DNA of 64,000 nucleotides from Chitinophaga pinensis. Lineage in GTDB: Bacteria > Bacteroidota > Bacteroidia > NS11-12g > UBA955. The DNA lies in assembly GCA_945877575.1 (NCBI GenBank), contig CAMDUE010000002.1, forward strand, positions 124,001 through 188,000, given 5' to 3'. A program made the translations under genes and the position numbers. The notes under the pieces are model-generated. The model searched no databases. It worked only from the letters and a program-made list of their open reading frames with translations, and was not told the DNA's origin. Shown one piece after another: positions 19,338-28,355 of this stretch (its first letter is position 1; each line of letters opens with the position of its first letter).

Positions 19338-19810
19338 TCTTCGTGGTTGTCAGATTCTTTAGAAAGAATGTGGCTGGTAAAAGTAAGAACCATGTAATCA
19401 CGAGTGGCATTGTCAAAATAAACTTCAATGCTTTTTTCAACTAAGGGATTATCTGTGCCGCCTTTACCTTTACTATCAAAAGTGGCAGTCACTTTACCTT
19501 CTCCACCGGGAGGAATTACTTCTTTCGTCCAATCAGGGGTGGTGCAACCGCAAGATGCTTCTACTTTTGAGATTGAAAGTGGCCCTTTGCCTACATTTTT
19601 GAATCTAAAAACGTGTTGTACATTGTCACCGTCTTTGATGTTTCCAAAATCAAAGGTGGTATCTACAAATTTGAAATCACCTTTGGGGCCATTGTTATTG
19701 TTATCAGGATTGTTATTTACAATGTCTTCTGCATCAACAGGTTTGTTGGTTGGAGTGCACGCTACTGTTAACACTGCAATGGTTGAAAAAAGCAAAAATG
19801 TATTTCTCAT
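19331..19810 (-). CDS. DUF1573 lipoprotein
   Basis: A 159-residue lipoprotein (MRNTFLLFSTIAVLTVAC, Cys at 18) followed by an Asp/Asn-rich linker. The DUF1573 domain is an Ig-like (ASH/HYDIN-type) fold: FDFGNIKDGDNVQHVFRFKN (about 52-71), GPLSISKVEASCGCTTPDW with the signature CGC, and IPPGGEGKVTATFDSKG. The family is abundant in Bacteroidota envelopes; function is unknown. The stop codon lies in heptamer array A. Confidence 0.9.
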   Translation of the reverse strand: MRNTFLLFSTIAVLTVACTPTNKPVDAEDIVNNNPDNNNNGPKGDFKFVDTTFDFGNIKDGDNVQHVFRFKNVGKGPLSISKVEASCGCTTPDWTKEVIPPGGEGKVTATFDSKGKGGTDNPLVEKSIEVYFDNATRDYMVLTFTSHILSKESDNHEDH

Positions 19811-19815
19811 GTGAG

Positions 19816-19823
19816 CAAATTTA
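19816..19823 (-). promoter_or_regulatory. -7 box (TAAATTTG) 5 nt before the DUF1573 ATG
   Basis: A perfect TAnnTTTG on the minus strand with five bases to the start codon, so a leaderless or nearly leaderless transcript is expected. Confidence 0.5.
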
Positions 19824-19836
19824 AGAAAAATAGGCT

Positions 19837-20772
19837 TTAGAGCAGTCCTCTACCTGATTTTTGAATGCGATCATTTTTTGCCAAATCAATTCGAAGTTTA
19901 TCCATAATACCATTTACAAACTTTGAACTATTGGGGGTGCTGTAATTTTTGGTGATTTCCAAATATTCATTGATAGTCACTTTAACAGGAATTTCTGGAC
20001 AATGCATAAATTCGGTTAAAGCCATTTTCAATATTAATAGATCAATTACTGCAATTCTGGAAGGGTCCCAATTATCGGTAACTGTTGAAATCAAAGATTC
20101 ATATTCTTGAGTGTTTGCAATGGTTTTCACAAGTATTTGCGCACCTAAAGCAACCTCTTCATTGTTTGGTCTGATGGCGTCTTTTACTTGGAGAGTGGCT
20201 CTATTGCCATGCATTTTCAAGGATTTTAGTACGTCTCTAACGGTATATTCATTATCATCAAACCATTGTGGATAAACCTCTTCAAGGGCATCATTAAAAT
20301 CACCTTGAGTTTCTAAAAAAGTAAAAAGAATTTGTTCCACAAACTCTAATTGTTGTTGTTCGGTTGGATCGGTGAAAAATTGATAATCTTGAACAAAATC
20401 CCATTCTCTCAATCTCTTGTACCAATCTTCGAAGTAATTAGCAAGGTTCGACCAGTAAAATTGGGTTTGAGGAGCTCCATTAACTATTACTGACTCATGC
20501 ATTCTAGGAATGAATCGCGTGTAATTCAGGTTATCATAGTACTTAATTTTAAACTGATCTGGATAGTACTTAGACTTTTCTAAATCTTGTTTTTCTTTGG
20601 CAAATTGCTGCAATTCATAGGGAAAATCGAGCAAAAAGAGATAGAATTGTTCGGTTGTTTGAATTTTGGAAAACAACTCTTTTTTTAGGTCACCTACATC
20701 TTGTGCATGGCCTTGATTCCAAGAATACAAGGTTTGTAGGGTTTTGATGCGCACCAGTCGTCTAGAAATCAT
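19837..20772 (-). CDS. nusB: Transcription antitermination factor NusB, long Bacteroidota form
   Basis: Taking ATG 20772 gives MISRRLVRIKTLQTLYSW and 311 residues; the frame extends to 20790 but that part overlaps the -7 box region. Enterobacterial NusB is about 140 residues. Here the usual domain is split: the N-terminal RRLVRIKxLQ motif and the C-terminal half from about 215 (WDPSRIAVIDLLILKMALTEF, PVKVTINEYLEITKNYSTPNSSKFVNGIMDKL) flank a long helical insert. The long form is typical of Bacteroidota. NusB with NusE loads antitermination complexes on rRNA operons. Confidence 0.9.
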   Translation of the reverse strand: MISRRLVRIKTLQTLYSWNQGHAQDVGDLKKELFSKIQTTEQFYLFLLDFPYELQQFAKEKQDLEKSKYYPDQFKIKYYDNLNYTRFIPRMHESVIVNGAPQTQFYWSNLANYFEDWYKRLREWDFVQDYQFFTDPTEQQQLEFVEQILFTFLETQGDFNDALEEVYPQWFDDNEYTVRDVLKSLKMHGNRATLQVKDAIRPNNEEVALGAQILVKTIANTQEYESLISTVTDNWDPSRIAVIDLLILKMALTEFMHCPEIPVKVTINEYLEITKNYSTPNSSKFVNGIMDKLRIDLAKNDRIQKSGRGLL

Positions 20773-20787
20773 TAGAACGTAAAGGTG

Positions 20788-20795
20788 CAAAGATA
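20788..20795 (-). promoter_or_regulatory. -7 box (TATCTTTG) upstream of nusB
   Basis: A perfect TAnnTTTG on the minus strand 15 nt before ATG 20772. It abuts heptamer array B, which would lie immediately upstream of this promoter. Confidence 0.5.
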
Positions 20796-20805
20796 ATAAA
20801 AAAAT

Positions 20806-20973
20806 GGTAGCTGGTAGCTGGTACCTAGTACCTGGTACCTAGAACTTGGTAGTGGGTAGTGGGATTCAGGAGTCGGGTTTCGGGTTTCGGGTTTCGGGTG
20901 TTGGACTTTGGAACACGGAACACGGACCTCGGACCACGGACTTTGGACCACGGACTATGGACTATGGACTAGA
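20806..20973. repeat. Heptamer array B (24 words, 168 bp)
   Basis: Unbroken 7-bp register over 24 words. It begins with GGTAGCT and GGTACCT words, moves through GGTAGTG and GGTTTCG, and ends in GACCACG and GACTATG words. Adjacent words are often identical or differ by one or two bases. It lies between nusB and the divergent small gene at 21043 and encodes nothing. Confidence 0.93.
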
Positions 20974-21042
20974 AAACCGTATTATCCGTTTATAAACGAT
21001 TAGTATACGACTAGTTGGTGTTTGGGGATGCAAATTTGTGTC
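20974..21042 (+). promoter_or_regulatory. Leader of the 21043 gene with a palindrome and a -7-like box
   Basis: This stretch contains a 12-bp perfect palindrome, CGTTTATAAACG (20987-20998), and CAAATTTG at 21031-21038, one base off TAnnTTTG, exactly 4 nt before ATG 21043. The palindrome may be an operator. Confidence 0.4.
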
Positions 21043-21402
21043 ATGCAAACAATACAACAAATTATGTCAAGAGAGCAAATTGGTTTTGAAATTGACCGCG
21101 TTGCTCAAGAATGGGGAAAAGCCGCATCCCAAAATCGTTTATCTCAACAAGTTAGAGAAGAAATTATTCGAGCGGCTATTAGGATAAGTAGGTCTCAGGG
21201 AAGTCCCGAACATGAGTCTCGAGTTCAAACCATTATGGATGTGGAAAGTACTTACATTCAATGCAGTAAATTATTGGCAGGACTCACAAAAGCCAAACAA
21301 AGTGGGGAAATTAGCAACGAAGAGTATTTATCTTTTGAGATACAACTGAGAGATCAACTAAGTAGATTATTGACTATCAGTAGACAGTTGAGTTTAAGTT
21401 AG
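21043..21402 (+). CDS. Small all-helical hypothetical protein
   Basis: The start ATG 21043 is chosen because it follows a -7-like box by 4 nt; TTG 21022 and ATG 21028 are alternatives. The 119-residue product is predicted as four helices without signal peptide or membrane segment. The central IIRAAIRISRSQGSPEHES stretch vaguely resembles the RRAAxSIxxNIAEG motif of the four-helix-bundle (23S rRNA intervening-sequence-type) family, but the motif is not intact. Its 3' end overlaps the M43 protease gene by 4 bp. Function unknown. Confidence 0.6.
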   Translation: MQTIQQIMSREQIGFEIDRVAQEWGKAASQNRLSQQVREEIIRAAIRISRSQGSPEHESRVQTIMDVESTYIQCSKLLAGLTKAKQSGEISNEEYLSFEIQLRDQLSRLLTISRQLSLS

Positions 21403-22814
21403 TCTAAAAAGATTTTTACTTTTCTTACAACCGTTGAGGGTGATTGATCATCTCCTCCCCCTTTGAGAATAACTACAACATACATGCCTGAAGAATGTCT
21501 AATTGGTCGAAGAATTGTTTCATTTTTACTGATTCTAGTGTTCTTCACTATTTGTTGTCCAACAGAATTGTATACTTCCACACTCAATAAATCATCAAAT
21601 TCTTCATCTGGCATTTCCACTACTATTTTATCTTCACTGTTCACAGGATAGATTAAGATTTTATCGTAGATAGTCGTATCAAAAATTCTCATTCTCTCTT
21701 CAATTCGGGTACGAGAGATAATTCCTGGGCGAGAATCAACCAGTGCCGCTCTCATTACTTGAGATTGTTGGCGAGTGAATAAATTTTGACAGTCATGAGT
21801 AGAATAATCCATGTAGTTTTCTATCATATCGGGAAGGTCATCTTGACCTGACCAGCAAGTGTTCTGAGTAAGATTACAAGTAAAATTAGCACCTACACCT
21901 TGAAGTGGGGTATCGTCTATGTAGTCATCAAGTATGCAACGATTGGCCATAAATTGATCGTCGGCCCAAATATGTCTTAGACCAAGATAGTGACCTACTT
22001 CGTGCACAGCAACTCGTCCTTTGTTGGAGGTGCCTAAATTAGCACCGGTAGATCTAGGATTGTTTCTGCCGGTTACTTTGTAATGTAAGACTACGCCTTG
22101 ATTTGGATCAGTGGTCCAGCTTGAGCTAGGCCAAGATGGGTGTCCGTAAGGAGGATATGCAAAACCTAAAATTCGATCTTGATTTTGAAAGGTCATATCG
22201 CAAACCCAAATATTCATGTATTTTTTGGGATCCCAAGCATTGCTTCCACCGTTAGCATCGTATTTCATCAGTTCTGAAATGCCGTTTGCGGTGCCCCAAG
22301 AGGTAACGGAAGTTGCCTTTCGAACAATGCCGTTAGTTGGATTTCCAGAAGGATCAACCGTTGCAAGTTCAAACTCGATTCGGGTATCTCCTGCTCTGCT
22401 TTTAAAGACGTTGCGCGTTTTAAAAGTATCTGAATTCAATCTTCTGAAATCTTGATTTAGAACTTCAATCTGATTTTTCAATAGACTGTCGTTGATGTTT
22501 TCAGCAGAGTTGTTATATAAAACATGAAAAACAACTCTAACCGTGTAGATAGTATCGTAAAAATAGGTGGTGTCTTTAACTATTCTTTTTCTTTTTCCAA
22601 CTGATGCAGAACGCTTGATGGATTGTAGATAGTCTTTATCGTATTGTTGTTTGAAGCCGGGATATTTGTTCTCTAGTTGCTTGAGTAAATCTACTTGTCC
22701 ACAAGGTTCTTGGAAATCTTGATCAGCCTGTTGGGCAAGAAGTTTAGGTGAGCAAAGAGAAAGAATCCCCAAAAGGGAAAAATAATATAACGACTTGATT
22801 GGTTTGTTAAACAT
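21399..22814 (-). CDS. Secreted M43-family zinc metalloprotease with T9SS-type C-terminus
   Basis: A 471-residue protein with a signal peptide (residues about 1-27, ending KLLAQ). The catalytic centre is VAVHEVGHYLGLRHIW, the HExxHxxGxxH zinc site of pappalysin/M43 (about 266-276), followed by the Met-turn MENYMDYS-like IENYMDYSTHDC (about 330). Cysteine pairs nearby (NRCILDD, CNLTQNTC) fit the family. The last 85 residues form a beta-rich domain (SVEVYNSVGQQIVKNT ... GMYVVVI) that looks like a T9SS sorting domain. It is probably an extracellular protease. Confidence 0.87.
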   Translation of the reverse strand: MFNKPIKSLYYFSLLGILSLCSPKLLAQQADQDFQEPCGQVDLLKQLENKYPGFKQQYDKDYLQSIKRSASVGKRKRIVKDTTYFYDTIYTVRVVFHVLYNNSAENINDSLLKNQIEVLNQDFRRLNSDTFKTRNVFKSRAGDTRIEFELATVDPSGNPTNGIVRKATSVTSWGTANGISELMKYDANGGSNAWDPKKYMNIWVCDMTFQNQDRILGFAYPPYGHPSWPSSSWTTDPNQGVVLHYKVTGRNNPRSTGANLGTSNKGRVAVHEVGHYLGLRHIWADDQFMANRCILDDYIDDTPLQGVGANFTCNLTQNTCWSGQDDLPDMIENYMDYSTHDCQNLFTRQQSQVMRAALVDSRPGIISRTRIEERMRIFDTTIYDKILIYPVNSEDKIVVEMPDEEFDDLLSVEVYNSVGQQIVKNTRISKNETILRPIRHSSGMYVVVILKGGGDDQSPSTVVRKVKIFLD

Positions 22815-22857
22815 TCAACCTGCAAGAAAAGCAAATTTCTCGAGAAATCCTTAGCGT

Positions 22858-23085
22858 TTATTGGTTGTCACGCCACTCATAGACCCATTGCGACTGGATC
22901 ATTTCGAGATAACCTTCGTTGCATTCTTCACGTTTTCCGACAAATTCTGGGATTTCAAGTACCCATTCGATAAGCTCGGTAAAGCGAATTCTGTATATTT
23001 TTTTTTCGTCAAAGTCATCGCCAAAACGTTCATAAAGTTTCATGGCAATATCTTCGAAATCGGTCCAGTTTATAGGTAAATCCAT
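22858..23085 (-). CDS. iscX: IscX-like Fe-S assembly protein
   Basis: From ATG 23085 the product is 75 residues and opens MDLPINWTDFEDIAMKLYERFGD, like E. coli IscX (66 residues, starting LKWTD). It continues with IRFTELIEWVLEIPEF and ends SQWVYEWRD, the acidic IscX signature that contacts IscS. A TTG at 23100 would add five residues. It lies next to a 2Fe-2S ferredoxin, the usual isc-type partner, and the two genes nearly touch. It probably modulates cysteine desulfurase. Confidence 0.88.
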   Translation of the reverse strand: MDLPINWTDFEDIAMKLYERFGDDFDEKKIYRIRFTELIEWVLEIPEFVGKREECNEGYLEMIQSQWVYEWRDNQ

Positions 23086-23089
23086 AGTC

Positions 23090-23419
23090 TTAGTGTCCAA
23101 TTATTCCAGATTGATCGGGGATGACAACGGTTAATTCGCCATTAGTTTCAAGTTTGCATTGGCATGCAAGTCGTGAATTGTATTTTGGGTAACGAGCGCG
23201 GTCAACGTATTCTTCTTCTCTATCGCTCATCTCGGGAAGCAGATCTTCACCTTTTTCGACATAAATATGACATGTAGAACATCCGCAGACGCCGCCGCAG
23301 TTGTGGTTAAGGTGGATATTGTTATCTAAAGCAACATCGAGGATAGATTCTCCTTCGAAAATTTCGACCTGTAGGGGTTCCTTTCCTTTTTCTTCAAACA
23401 AAAATGTAATCTGAGCCAT
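23090..23419 (-). CDS. fdx: [2Fe-2S] ferredoxin
   Basis: From ATG 23419 (MAQITFLFEEKGKEP) the protein has 109 residues. The cluster ligands follow the adrenodoxin-type pattern C-x5-C-x2-C ... C: HNCGGVCGCSTC (about 38-49) and LACQCK (about 88). The longer frame from 23470 lacks family similarity. This class gives electrons to Fe-S cluster assembly. It is upstream of iscX in the same direction. Confidence 0.92.
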   Translation of the reverse strand: MAQITFLFEEKGKEPLQVEIFEGESILDVALDNNIHLNHNCGGVCGCSTCHIYVEKGEDLLPEMSDREEEYVDRARYPKYNSRLACQCKLETNGELTVVIPDQSGIIGH

Positions 23420-23427
23420 GGGAATTG

Positions 23428-23435
23428 CAAAGATA
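23428..23435 (-). promoter_or_regulatory. -7 box (TATCTTTG) of the fdx-iscX unit
   Basis: A perfect TAnnTTTG on the minus strand, 8 nt before ATG 23419. Confidence 0.5.
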
Positions 23436-23555
23436 ACAAAGAGGCGGGTGTTTTTGTTGTAAGAAATCATGTAAAGATGTGCAACACCAAGAACAAGTGT
23501 ATATTTGACACTTATAGAAGTGTTTTTTTCTCATGCATTTAAAGGGTTTAAGCCT

Positions 23556-23563
23556 TATTTTTG
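23556..23563 (+). promoter_or_regulatory. -7 box (TATTTTTG) of the acyl-CoA dehydrogenase gene
   Basis: A perfect TAnnTTTG 13 nt before ATG 23577; it rules out the longer frame that begins at 23505. Confidence 0.5.
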
Positions 23564-23576
23564 CACCACCAAAATT

Positions 23577-24716
23577 ATGAATTTCGAACTAACCGAAGAG
23601 CATTTAGCTGTACAACAAGCAGCGAGAGATTTTGCCCAAACTGAATTGCTTCCTGAAGTAATTGAGCGTGACGAGCATCAAAAATTCCCCGCTGAACAAA
23701 TCAAAAAGATGGGTGAATTGGGTTTTATGGGTATGATGGTTGACCCAAAGTACGGTGGAGGCGGAATGGACACCATCTCATACGTGCTTGCGATGGAAGA
23801 AATCTCAAAAATAGATGCATCAGCTTCTGTTTGTATGAGCGTAAATAATAGCTTAGTATGTTGGGGATTAGAGACTTTTGGATCTGAGGAACAAAAACAA
23901 AAATATTTGGTTCAATTGGCAACAGGTCAAGCGATTGGTGCATTTTGTTTGAGCGAACCTGAAGCGGGTAGTGATGCCACTAGTCAAAAAACTACTGCTA
24001 TTGACAATGGTGATCATTACATCTTGAACGGAACCAAAAACTGGATCACCAATGGTAACAGCGCAAGCTATTATTTGGTAATTGCACAAACTGATATTGA
24101 CAAAGGGCACAAAGGAATCAATGCATTCATTGTTGAAAAAGCATGGGCCGGTGTAACCGTAGGTAAAAAAGAAGAAAAAATGGGTATTCGCGGAAGCGAT
24201 ACGCACAGTATCATGTTCCAAGATGTGGTGGTTCCTAAGGAAAATCGCATCGGCGAAGATGGATTTGGATTCAAATTTGCCATGAAAGTGTTGAGTGGTG
24301 GAAGAATTGGTATTGCTGCTCAAGCATTAGGTATCGCTAGTGGAGCGTATGAATTATCGCTGAAATATTCTAAAGAACGCAAAGCGTTTGGAAAAGAGAT
24401 CATGCATCACCAGGCTATTGCATTCAAATTGGCAGATATGGCTACAGAAATTGAAGCTGCAAGAATGTTATGTTTAAAAGCTGCTTGGTTGAAAGACCAA
24501 CACTTAAACTATGATAGAGCAAGCGCAATGGCTAAATTATTTGCATCAGAAGTTGCCATGAAAACTGCTGTTGAGGCAGTTCAAGTGCACGGCGGATACG
24601 GTTATGTGAAAGAATATCACGTAGAACGTATGATGCGCGATGCAAAAATCACACAGATTTACGAAGGAACCTCGGAAGTACAACGCGTTGTTATTTCGAG
24701 AGATGTGTTGAGATAA
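23577..24716 (+). CDS. Acyl-CoA dehydrogenase (short/medium-chain type)
   Basis: A 379-residue FAD enzyme of fatty-acid or amino-acid catabolism. It has AFCLSEPEAGSDA (about 122) and ITNGNSASYYLV, then LSGGRIGIAAQALGIA (about 238) and RKAFGKEIMHHQAIAFKLADM. The C-terminal active-site region is RDAKITQIYEGTSEVQRVVISR, with the Glu of YEGTSE as the expected catalytic base. The start is ATG 23577 (MNFELTEEHLAVQQAARDFA). It is monocistronic with a terminator and is probably butyryl- or short-branched-chain specific, but this is inferred. Confidence 0.93.
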   Translation: MNFELTEEHLAVQQAARDFAQTELLPEVIERDEHQKFPAEQIKKMGELGFMGMMVDPKYGGGGMDTISYVLAMEEISKIDASASVCMSVNNSLVCWGLETFGSEEQKQKYLVQLATGQAIGAFCLSEPEAGSDATSQKTTAIDNGDHYILNGTKNWITNGNSASYYLVIAQTDIDKGHKGINAFIVEKAWAGVTVGKKEEKMGIRGSDTHSIMFQDVVVPKENRIGEDGFGFKFAMKVLSGGRIGIAAQALGIASGAYELSLKYSKERKAFGKEIMHHQAIAFKLADMATEIEAARMLCLKAAWLKDQHLNYDRASAMAKLFASEVAMKTAVEAVQVHGGYGYVKEYHVERMMRDAKITQIYEGTSEVQRVVISRDVLR

Positions 24717-24746
24717 GTGAAGTGAATATTTTCTTTAATTGAGTTT

Positions 24747-24772
24747 CAAAGCCTCCGAAAGGGGGCTTTTTT
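24747..24772 (+). terminator. Terminator after the acyl-CoA dehydrogenase gene
   Basis: AAAGCC and GGCTTT flank a short GC-rich stem with a GAAA loop, followed by TTTTTT. Heptamer array C starts immediately after it. Confidence 0.8.
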
Positions 24773-24940
24773 AGTCCATGGTCGGTGGTCAATGGTCTGT
24801 AGTCGGTGGCTAGATACCTGAAACTAGAGACCGGGGACGAGCGACCAAAGTCCCGGTAATTTAGGCCTGAGACCCGGTACCTGATACCCGCGACCTGCTA
24901 CCCCCTACCCTCTACCTGCTAACGACTACCGGCTAGCTAC
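24773..24940. repeat. Heptamer array C (24 words, 168 bp)
   Basis: Strict 7-bp register for 24 words. The left part uses GGTCGGT and GGTCTGT words; the middle uses GACCGGG and GACCAAA; the right part uses TACCTGA, TACCCGC and TACCTGC, which are GGTA words on the other strand. The right end runs into the fcl gene and supplies its stop codon and last four codons (VASR on the minus strand). Confidence 0.93.
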
Positions 24941-25861
24941 CTGTTTTAAAAAATCTTGATAAGCTAAGGCAATGCCTGTGCGCAGATCGATTTTTGGGGT
25001 CCAACCGGTTGAAAATAAACGGGTTGAATCCATGAGTTTGCGGGGGGTTCCGTTGGGTTTGGTGGTGTCAAAGGCAAGAGATCCCTCGAAACCAATGACA
25101 TCTGCAATGGTTTCAGCAAGTTCTTTGATGGTGACGTCTGAGCCGTATCCTACGTTTAAAAAATCTTTTTCGTTGTAGTTTAATAACAAGTAAACCAATG
25201 CGTTGGCTAGGTCATCTGCATACAAAAATTCGCGCATCGGACTTCCGTCGCCCCAAACAGAAACTTCTGAGAGGCCTTGAGTTTTGGCTTCGTGGAACTT
25301 TCTGATTAATGCGGGTAAAACGTGAGAATTTTCGGGATGATAATTGTCATTGGGCCCATATAAATTTGTGGGCATGGCCGAAATAAAATTGCATCCGTAT
25401 TGATCACGGTAAGCTTCGCACATCTTTATACCGGCAATTTTAGCAATGGCGTATGGCTCGTTTGTAGATTCTAAATGTCCGCTCAGTAAATATTCTTCTT
25501 TGAGCGGTTGAGGCGCCAATTTGGGATAAATACAGCTGCTTCCTAGAAATAAAAGTTTTTTAATGCCGTAAATATATGCTTGATGAATCAAGTTGTTCTG
25601 AATCATCAAGTTATCATATAAAAACTCTGCCCTGTAAACGTTGTTAGCGTGGATGCCTCCCACTTTAGCAGCTGCAACCACTACCACTTGTGGACGCTCG
25701 TCTTCATAGAAACGAATGACCGCATTGGTATCGCGAAGGTCTAATTCTTTGGAAGTGCGGGTAACAATGTTCTCAAATCCTTGACTTTGAAGTTCACGAA
25801 CAATGGCGCTTCCCACCATCCCGCGGTGACCCGCAACGTATATTTTGTCGGACTTATTCAA
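24926..25861 (-). CDS. fcl: GDP-L-fucose synthase
   Basis: A 311-residue SDR-type epimerase/reductase that makes GDP-L-fucose from GDP-4-keto-6-deoxymannose. It has the NADPH motif [12 protein letters not shown] (about 9), KVGGIHAN (about 67), the catalytic Ser region [14 protein letters not shown] (about 106) and YAIAKIAG (Tyr about 136, Lys about 140). The start overlaps the gmd stop by 8 bp, so they form one operon for surface fucose. The C-terminal codons and the stop are made of heptamer-repeat sequence. Confidence 0.95.
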   Translation of the reverse strand: MNKSDKIYVAGHRGMVGSAIVRELQSQGFENIVTRTSKELDLRDTNAVIRFYEDERPQVVVVAAAKVGGIHANNVYRAEFLYDNLMIQNNLIHQAYIYGIKKLLFLGSSCIYPKLAPQPLKEEYLLSGHLESTNEPYAIAKIAGIKMCEAYRDQYGCNFISAMPTNLYGPNDNYHPENSHVLPALIRKFHEAKTQGLSEVSVWGDGSPMREFLYADDLANALVYLLLNYNEKDFLNVGYGSDVTIKELAETIADVIGFEGSLAFDTTKPNGTPRKLMDSTRLFSTGWTPKIDLRTGIALAYQDFLKQVASR

Positions 25862-26990
25862 AATAATTCTTGGTGTAAAATCCGCCGTTTTTCAGGTAAT
25901 CTTGCTTCAACATGAGTTGAATGTCTGAACTCATCATGTCTTCAACCAAAGCTGGTAAATCGTACTTCGGTTTCCAACCTAACTTGGTGTTTGCTTTGGT
26001 TGGATCTCCAATGAGTAGATCTACTTCAGTTGGACGGAAGTATTTTGGGTCTACAAAAATAACTTCTGTTCCAAGGGTCAAGTTGTGTTTTTTGCCGGTT
26101 GCAGCTTCGAATCTGTCAGCGTCAATTGCATCAATATAACCTACTTCGTCAACGCCTTCGCCTTTGAATGCTAGTGTAACTCCAACATGCCCAAACGACA
26201 TTTTCACGAACTCGCGGATCTCGGTGGTTTTGCCTGTTGCAATGACGTAATCTTCGGGTTTATCTTGCTGCAAAATCAAATACATAGCCTCAACGTAATC
26301 TTTTGCATGTCCCCAGTCGCGCTTAGAATTTAAATTTCCTAGGTATAATTTATCTTGTAAACCCAAAGAGATTCTTGCAGTTGCACGGGTGATTTTACGC
26401 GTTACAAAAGTTTCTCCACGGATGGGACTCTCGTGGTTGAATAAAATACCGTTGCAAGCATACATGTTATAGGCTTCACGGTAGTTTACTGTGATCCAAT
26501 ATCCGTATAACTTTGCCACTGCATAAGGACTTCTTGGGTAGAATGGCGTGGTTTCTTTTTGAGGGATTTCTTGAACCATTCCGTACAATTCAGACGTTGA
26601 CGCTTGATAAAGTCGGGTTTTCTCGGTTAATCCTAAAATTCTGATGGCCTCTAAAAGACGCAATGAACCGATAGCGTCTGTGTTAGCAGTATATTCGGGC
26701 GTTTCAAACGACACATGAACGTGGCTCATGGCCCCCAAATTGTAAATTTCATCGGGTTGAACCTCTTGAATGATGCGAATCAAGTTAGTAGAATCGCTCA
26801 AATCTCCGTAATGAAGCTTGAATCTTGAACCTTCGATGTGTGGATCTTCGTAGATGTGGTCAATACGATCTGTGTTAAAAAGAGAACTGCGGCGCTTGAT
26901 TCCATGAACCATGTAGCCTTTTTTCAAGAGAAATTCAGCTAAATAAGCTCCGTCTTGTCCTGTAATGCCCGTGATTAATGCTACTTTCAT
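25854..26990 (-). CDS. gmd: GDP-mannose 4,6-dehydratase
   Basis: A 378-residue SDR that forms GDP-4-keto-6-deoxy-D-mannose, the fucose precursor. From ATG 26990 it begins [20 protein letters not shown] with the NADP motif. The active site includes [10 protein letters not shown] (Thr/Ser-Glu) and [32 protein letters not shown] and [17 protein letters not shown] complete the family signature. An earlier in-frame start at 27056 overlaps the divergent gene and is rejected. fcl follows directly. Confidence 0.96.
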   Translation of the reverse strand: MKVALITGITGQDGAYLAEFLLKKGYMVHGIKRRSSLFNTDRIDHIYEDPHIEGSRFKLHYGDLSDSTNLIRIIQEVQPDEIYNLGAMSHVHVSFETPEYTANTDAIGSLRLLEAIRILGLTEKTRLYQASTSELYGMVQEIPQKETTPFYPRSPYAVAKLYGYWITVNYREAYNMYACNGILFNHESPIRGETFVTRKITRATARISLGLQDKLYLGNLNSKRDWGHAKDYVEAMYLILQQDKPEDYVIATGKTTEIREFVKMSFGHVGVTLAFKGEGVDEVGYIDAIDADRFEAATGKKHNLTLGTEVIFVDPKYFRPTEVDLLIGDPTKANTKLGWKPKYDLPALVEDMMSSDIQLMLKQDYLKNGGFYTKNYFE

Positions 26991-26999
26991 TATTTTGCA

Positions 27000-27007
27000 C
27001 AAAAATA
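27000..27007 (-). promoter_or_regulatory. -7 box (TATTTTTG) of gmd-fcl
   Basis: A perfect TAnnTTTG on the minus strand 9 nt before the gmd ATG. It lies in the 28-bp gap between divergent starts. Confidence 0.5.
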
Positions 27008-27018
27008 GTCCATTTTCA

Positions 27019-28353
27019 ATGATTGCCCTACTCACTGACAAAGATTCACCGCGCATTCGTTATGTTTTGAATGAGATCTTTGGCCGAAGGTTGGGGCTAA
27101 CATGGGAGGTATACACCGAGAAGGAGTCGTTCAAAGCATCCCCCGAAAAAATAAAGATCAAGTATTTGACTGTCAATGATGGGGCTCTGCCTGGACTGTT
27201 CATTCAAAGTCATGAACTGATGTTTGAGAAAGGGTTGAACGAGTATTTTTCACCTAAATCGGCGACCATGAAGCTTCCTGAAGGGTGCATTCGCCAACTG
27301 GTTCATTCCGAAGCGGATGATTCAGAATTGGAAAGTCCTTTTTTGGTTCTTTTTCCGGGGGAAGGGCCGCTGGGATTCGACCCTTTAGCGATGACGTTTT
27401 ACTACCTCAGCAGATATGAAGAATATTTGCCGTTTGATGGCGATGAGCATGGCCGATATTTATATCAAAACACCCTCGAGTACGAGTTGAAATACGACCC
27501 GGAACCCTTTGTTGATGTGGCACTTACGCGATTATATTGGGAGCTCGACATAAAAAATGAACGTCGTTCTGAAATTGAGGTTACGGCAGATATTGATATT
27601 CTTTTTCGCTTCCATGGAAGGTCATTTTTGCGAAATATTGGCTCATTGATACGGCATCCAAAATTTGTTGTTCCACGTGTGATTTCTTGGATGACTGGGA
27701 AGGATAGCTTTGCTCCAAGTCAGGGATTAATTCCATTTTTCAATTCGTTGGATGGGGTTAAAAAGAGGGTTTTCTTGTTGGTTTCAGAGAAAAACAATCA
27801 TCTAAACAAGCAGGTAAATCTTCGGGGGCCCAAAGCTCAAAAGGAGATTGCAAAGATGCATTCTGCCGGTTTAGACCCACAGTTTCACGCTAGTTGGACG
27901 CTGCGCCCTCAAGAGTCTTGGGAACACGAGTTAAACCACTCGGTTTGGGATGGTAAAAAGCCCATCGAGAGTAGACAACATTTCATTCACTTAGATTTCC
28001 CTCAAACCTATAGAACCCTGATTTCATTGGGCATAAAACACGATTGGAGCATGGGATTTGCAAAGCACGTTGGATTTAGAGCGGGTACCTCCCACCCTTT
28101 TATGTGGTTTGATTTGGCGGCGAACAAAGAAACGGATTTGATGATTCACCCTTTCTGTTTGATGGATGTTACAGCAAAAAATTACATGAAACTCGACCCT
28201 GAACAAGCAATTGCTGTCGGTGCTTCTCTGAAAAACAGCATTCGGTTGTTTGGCGGCACTTTCTGTTTCATTATTCACAACGAGTCACTTTCTGAAAGTC
28301 AGGGCTGGAACGGCTGGACTTCGGTATTTAAATCATGGGCAAAGAGACCCTAA
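27019..28353 (+). CDS. Polysaccharide-deacetylase-like protein with N-terminal DUF7033-type domain
   Basis: A 444-residue protein; start ATG 27019 follows the gap divergent from gmd. The N-terminal 190 residues (ending [10 protein letters not shown]) look like the domain that in Bacteroidota precedes polysaccharide-deacetylase folds. The second half has [52 protein letters not shown] and IIHNESLSE, a pattern of an NodB-like barrel, though its metal triad is not clearly complete. It probably acts on cell-surface sugars. It overlaps the next frame's possible start. Confidence in the exact family is moderate. Confidence 0.68.
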   Translation: MIALLTDKDSPRIRYVLNEIFGRRLGLTWEVYTEKESFKASPEKIKIKYLTVNDGALPGLFIQSHELMFEKGLNEYFSPKSATMKLPEGCIRQLVHSEADDSELESPFLVLFPGEGPLGFDPLAMTFYYLSRYEEYLPFDGDEHGRYLYQNTLEYELKYDPEPFVDVALTRLYWELDIKNERRSEIEVTADIDILFRFHGRSFLRNIGSLIRHPKFVVPRVISWMTGKDSFAPSQGLIPFFNSLDGVKKRVFLLVSEKNNHLNKQVNLRGPKAQKEIAKMHSAGLDPQFHASWTLRPQESWEHELNHSVWDGKKPIESRQHFIHLDFPQTYRTLISLGIKHDWSMGFAKHVGFRAGTSHPFMWFDLAANKETDLMIHPFCLMDVTAKNYMKLDPEQAIAVGASLKNSIRLFGGTFCFIIHNESLSESQGWNGWTSVFKSWAKRP

Positions 28354-28355
28354 TC

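Noticed and set aside
27674-27690. TGTTCCACGTG string in the deacetylase-like gene
   Set aside because: Only the left half matches parS; the right half diverges.
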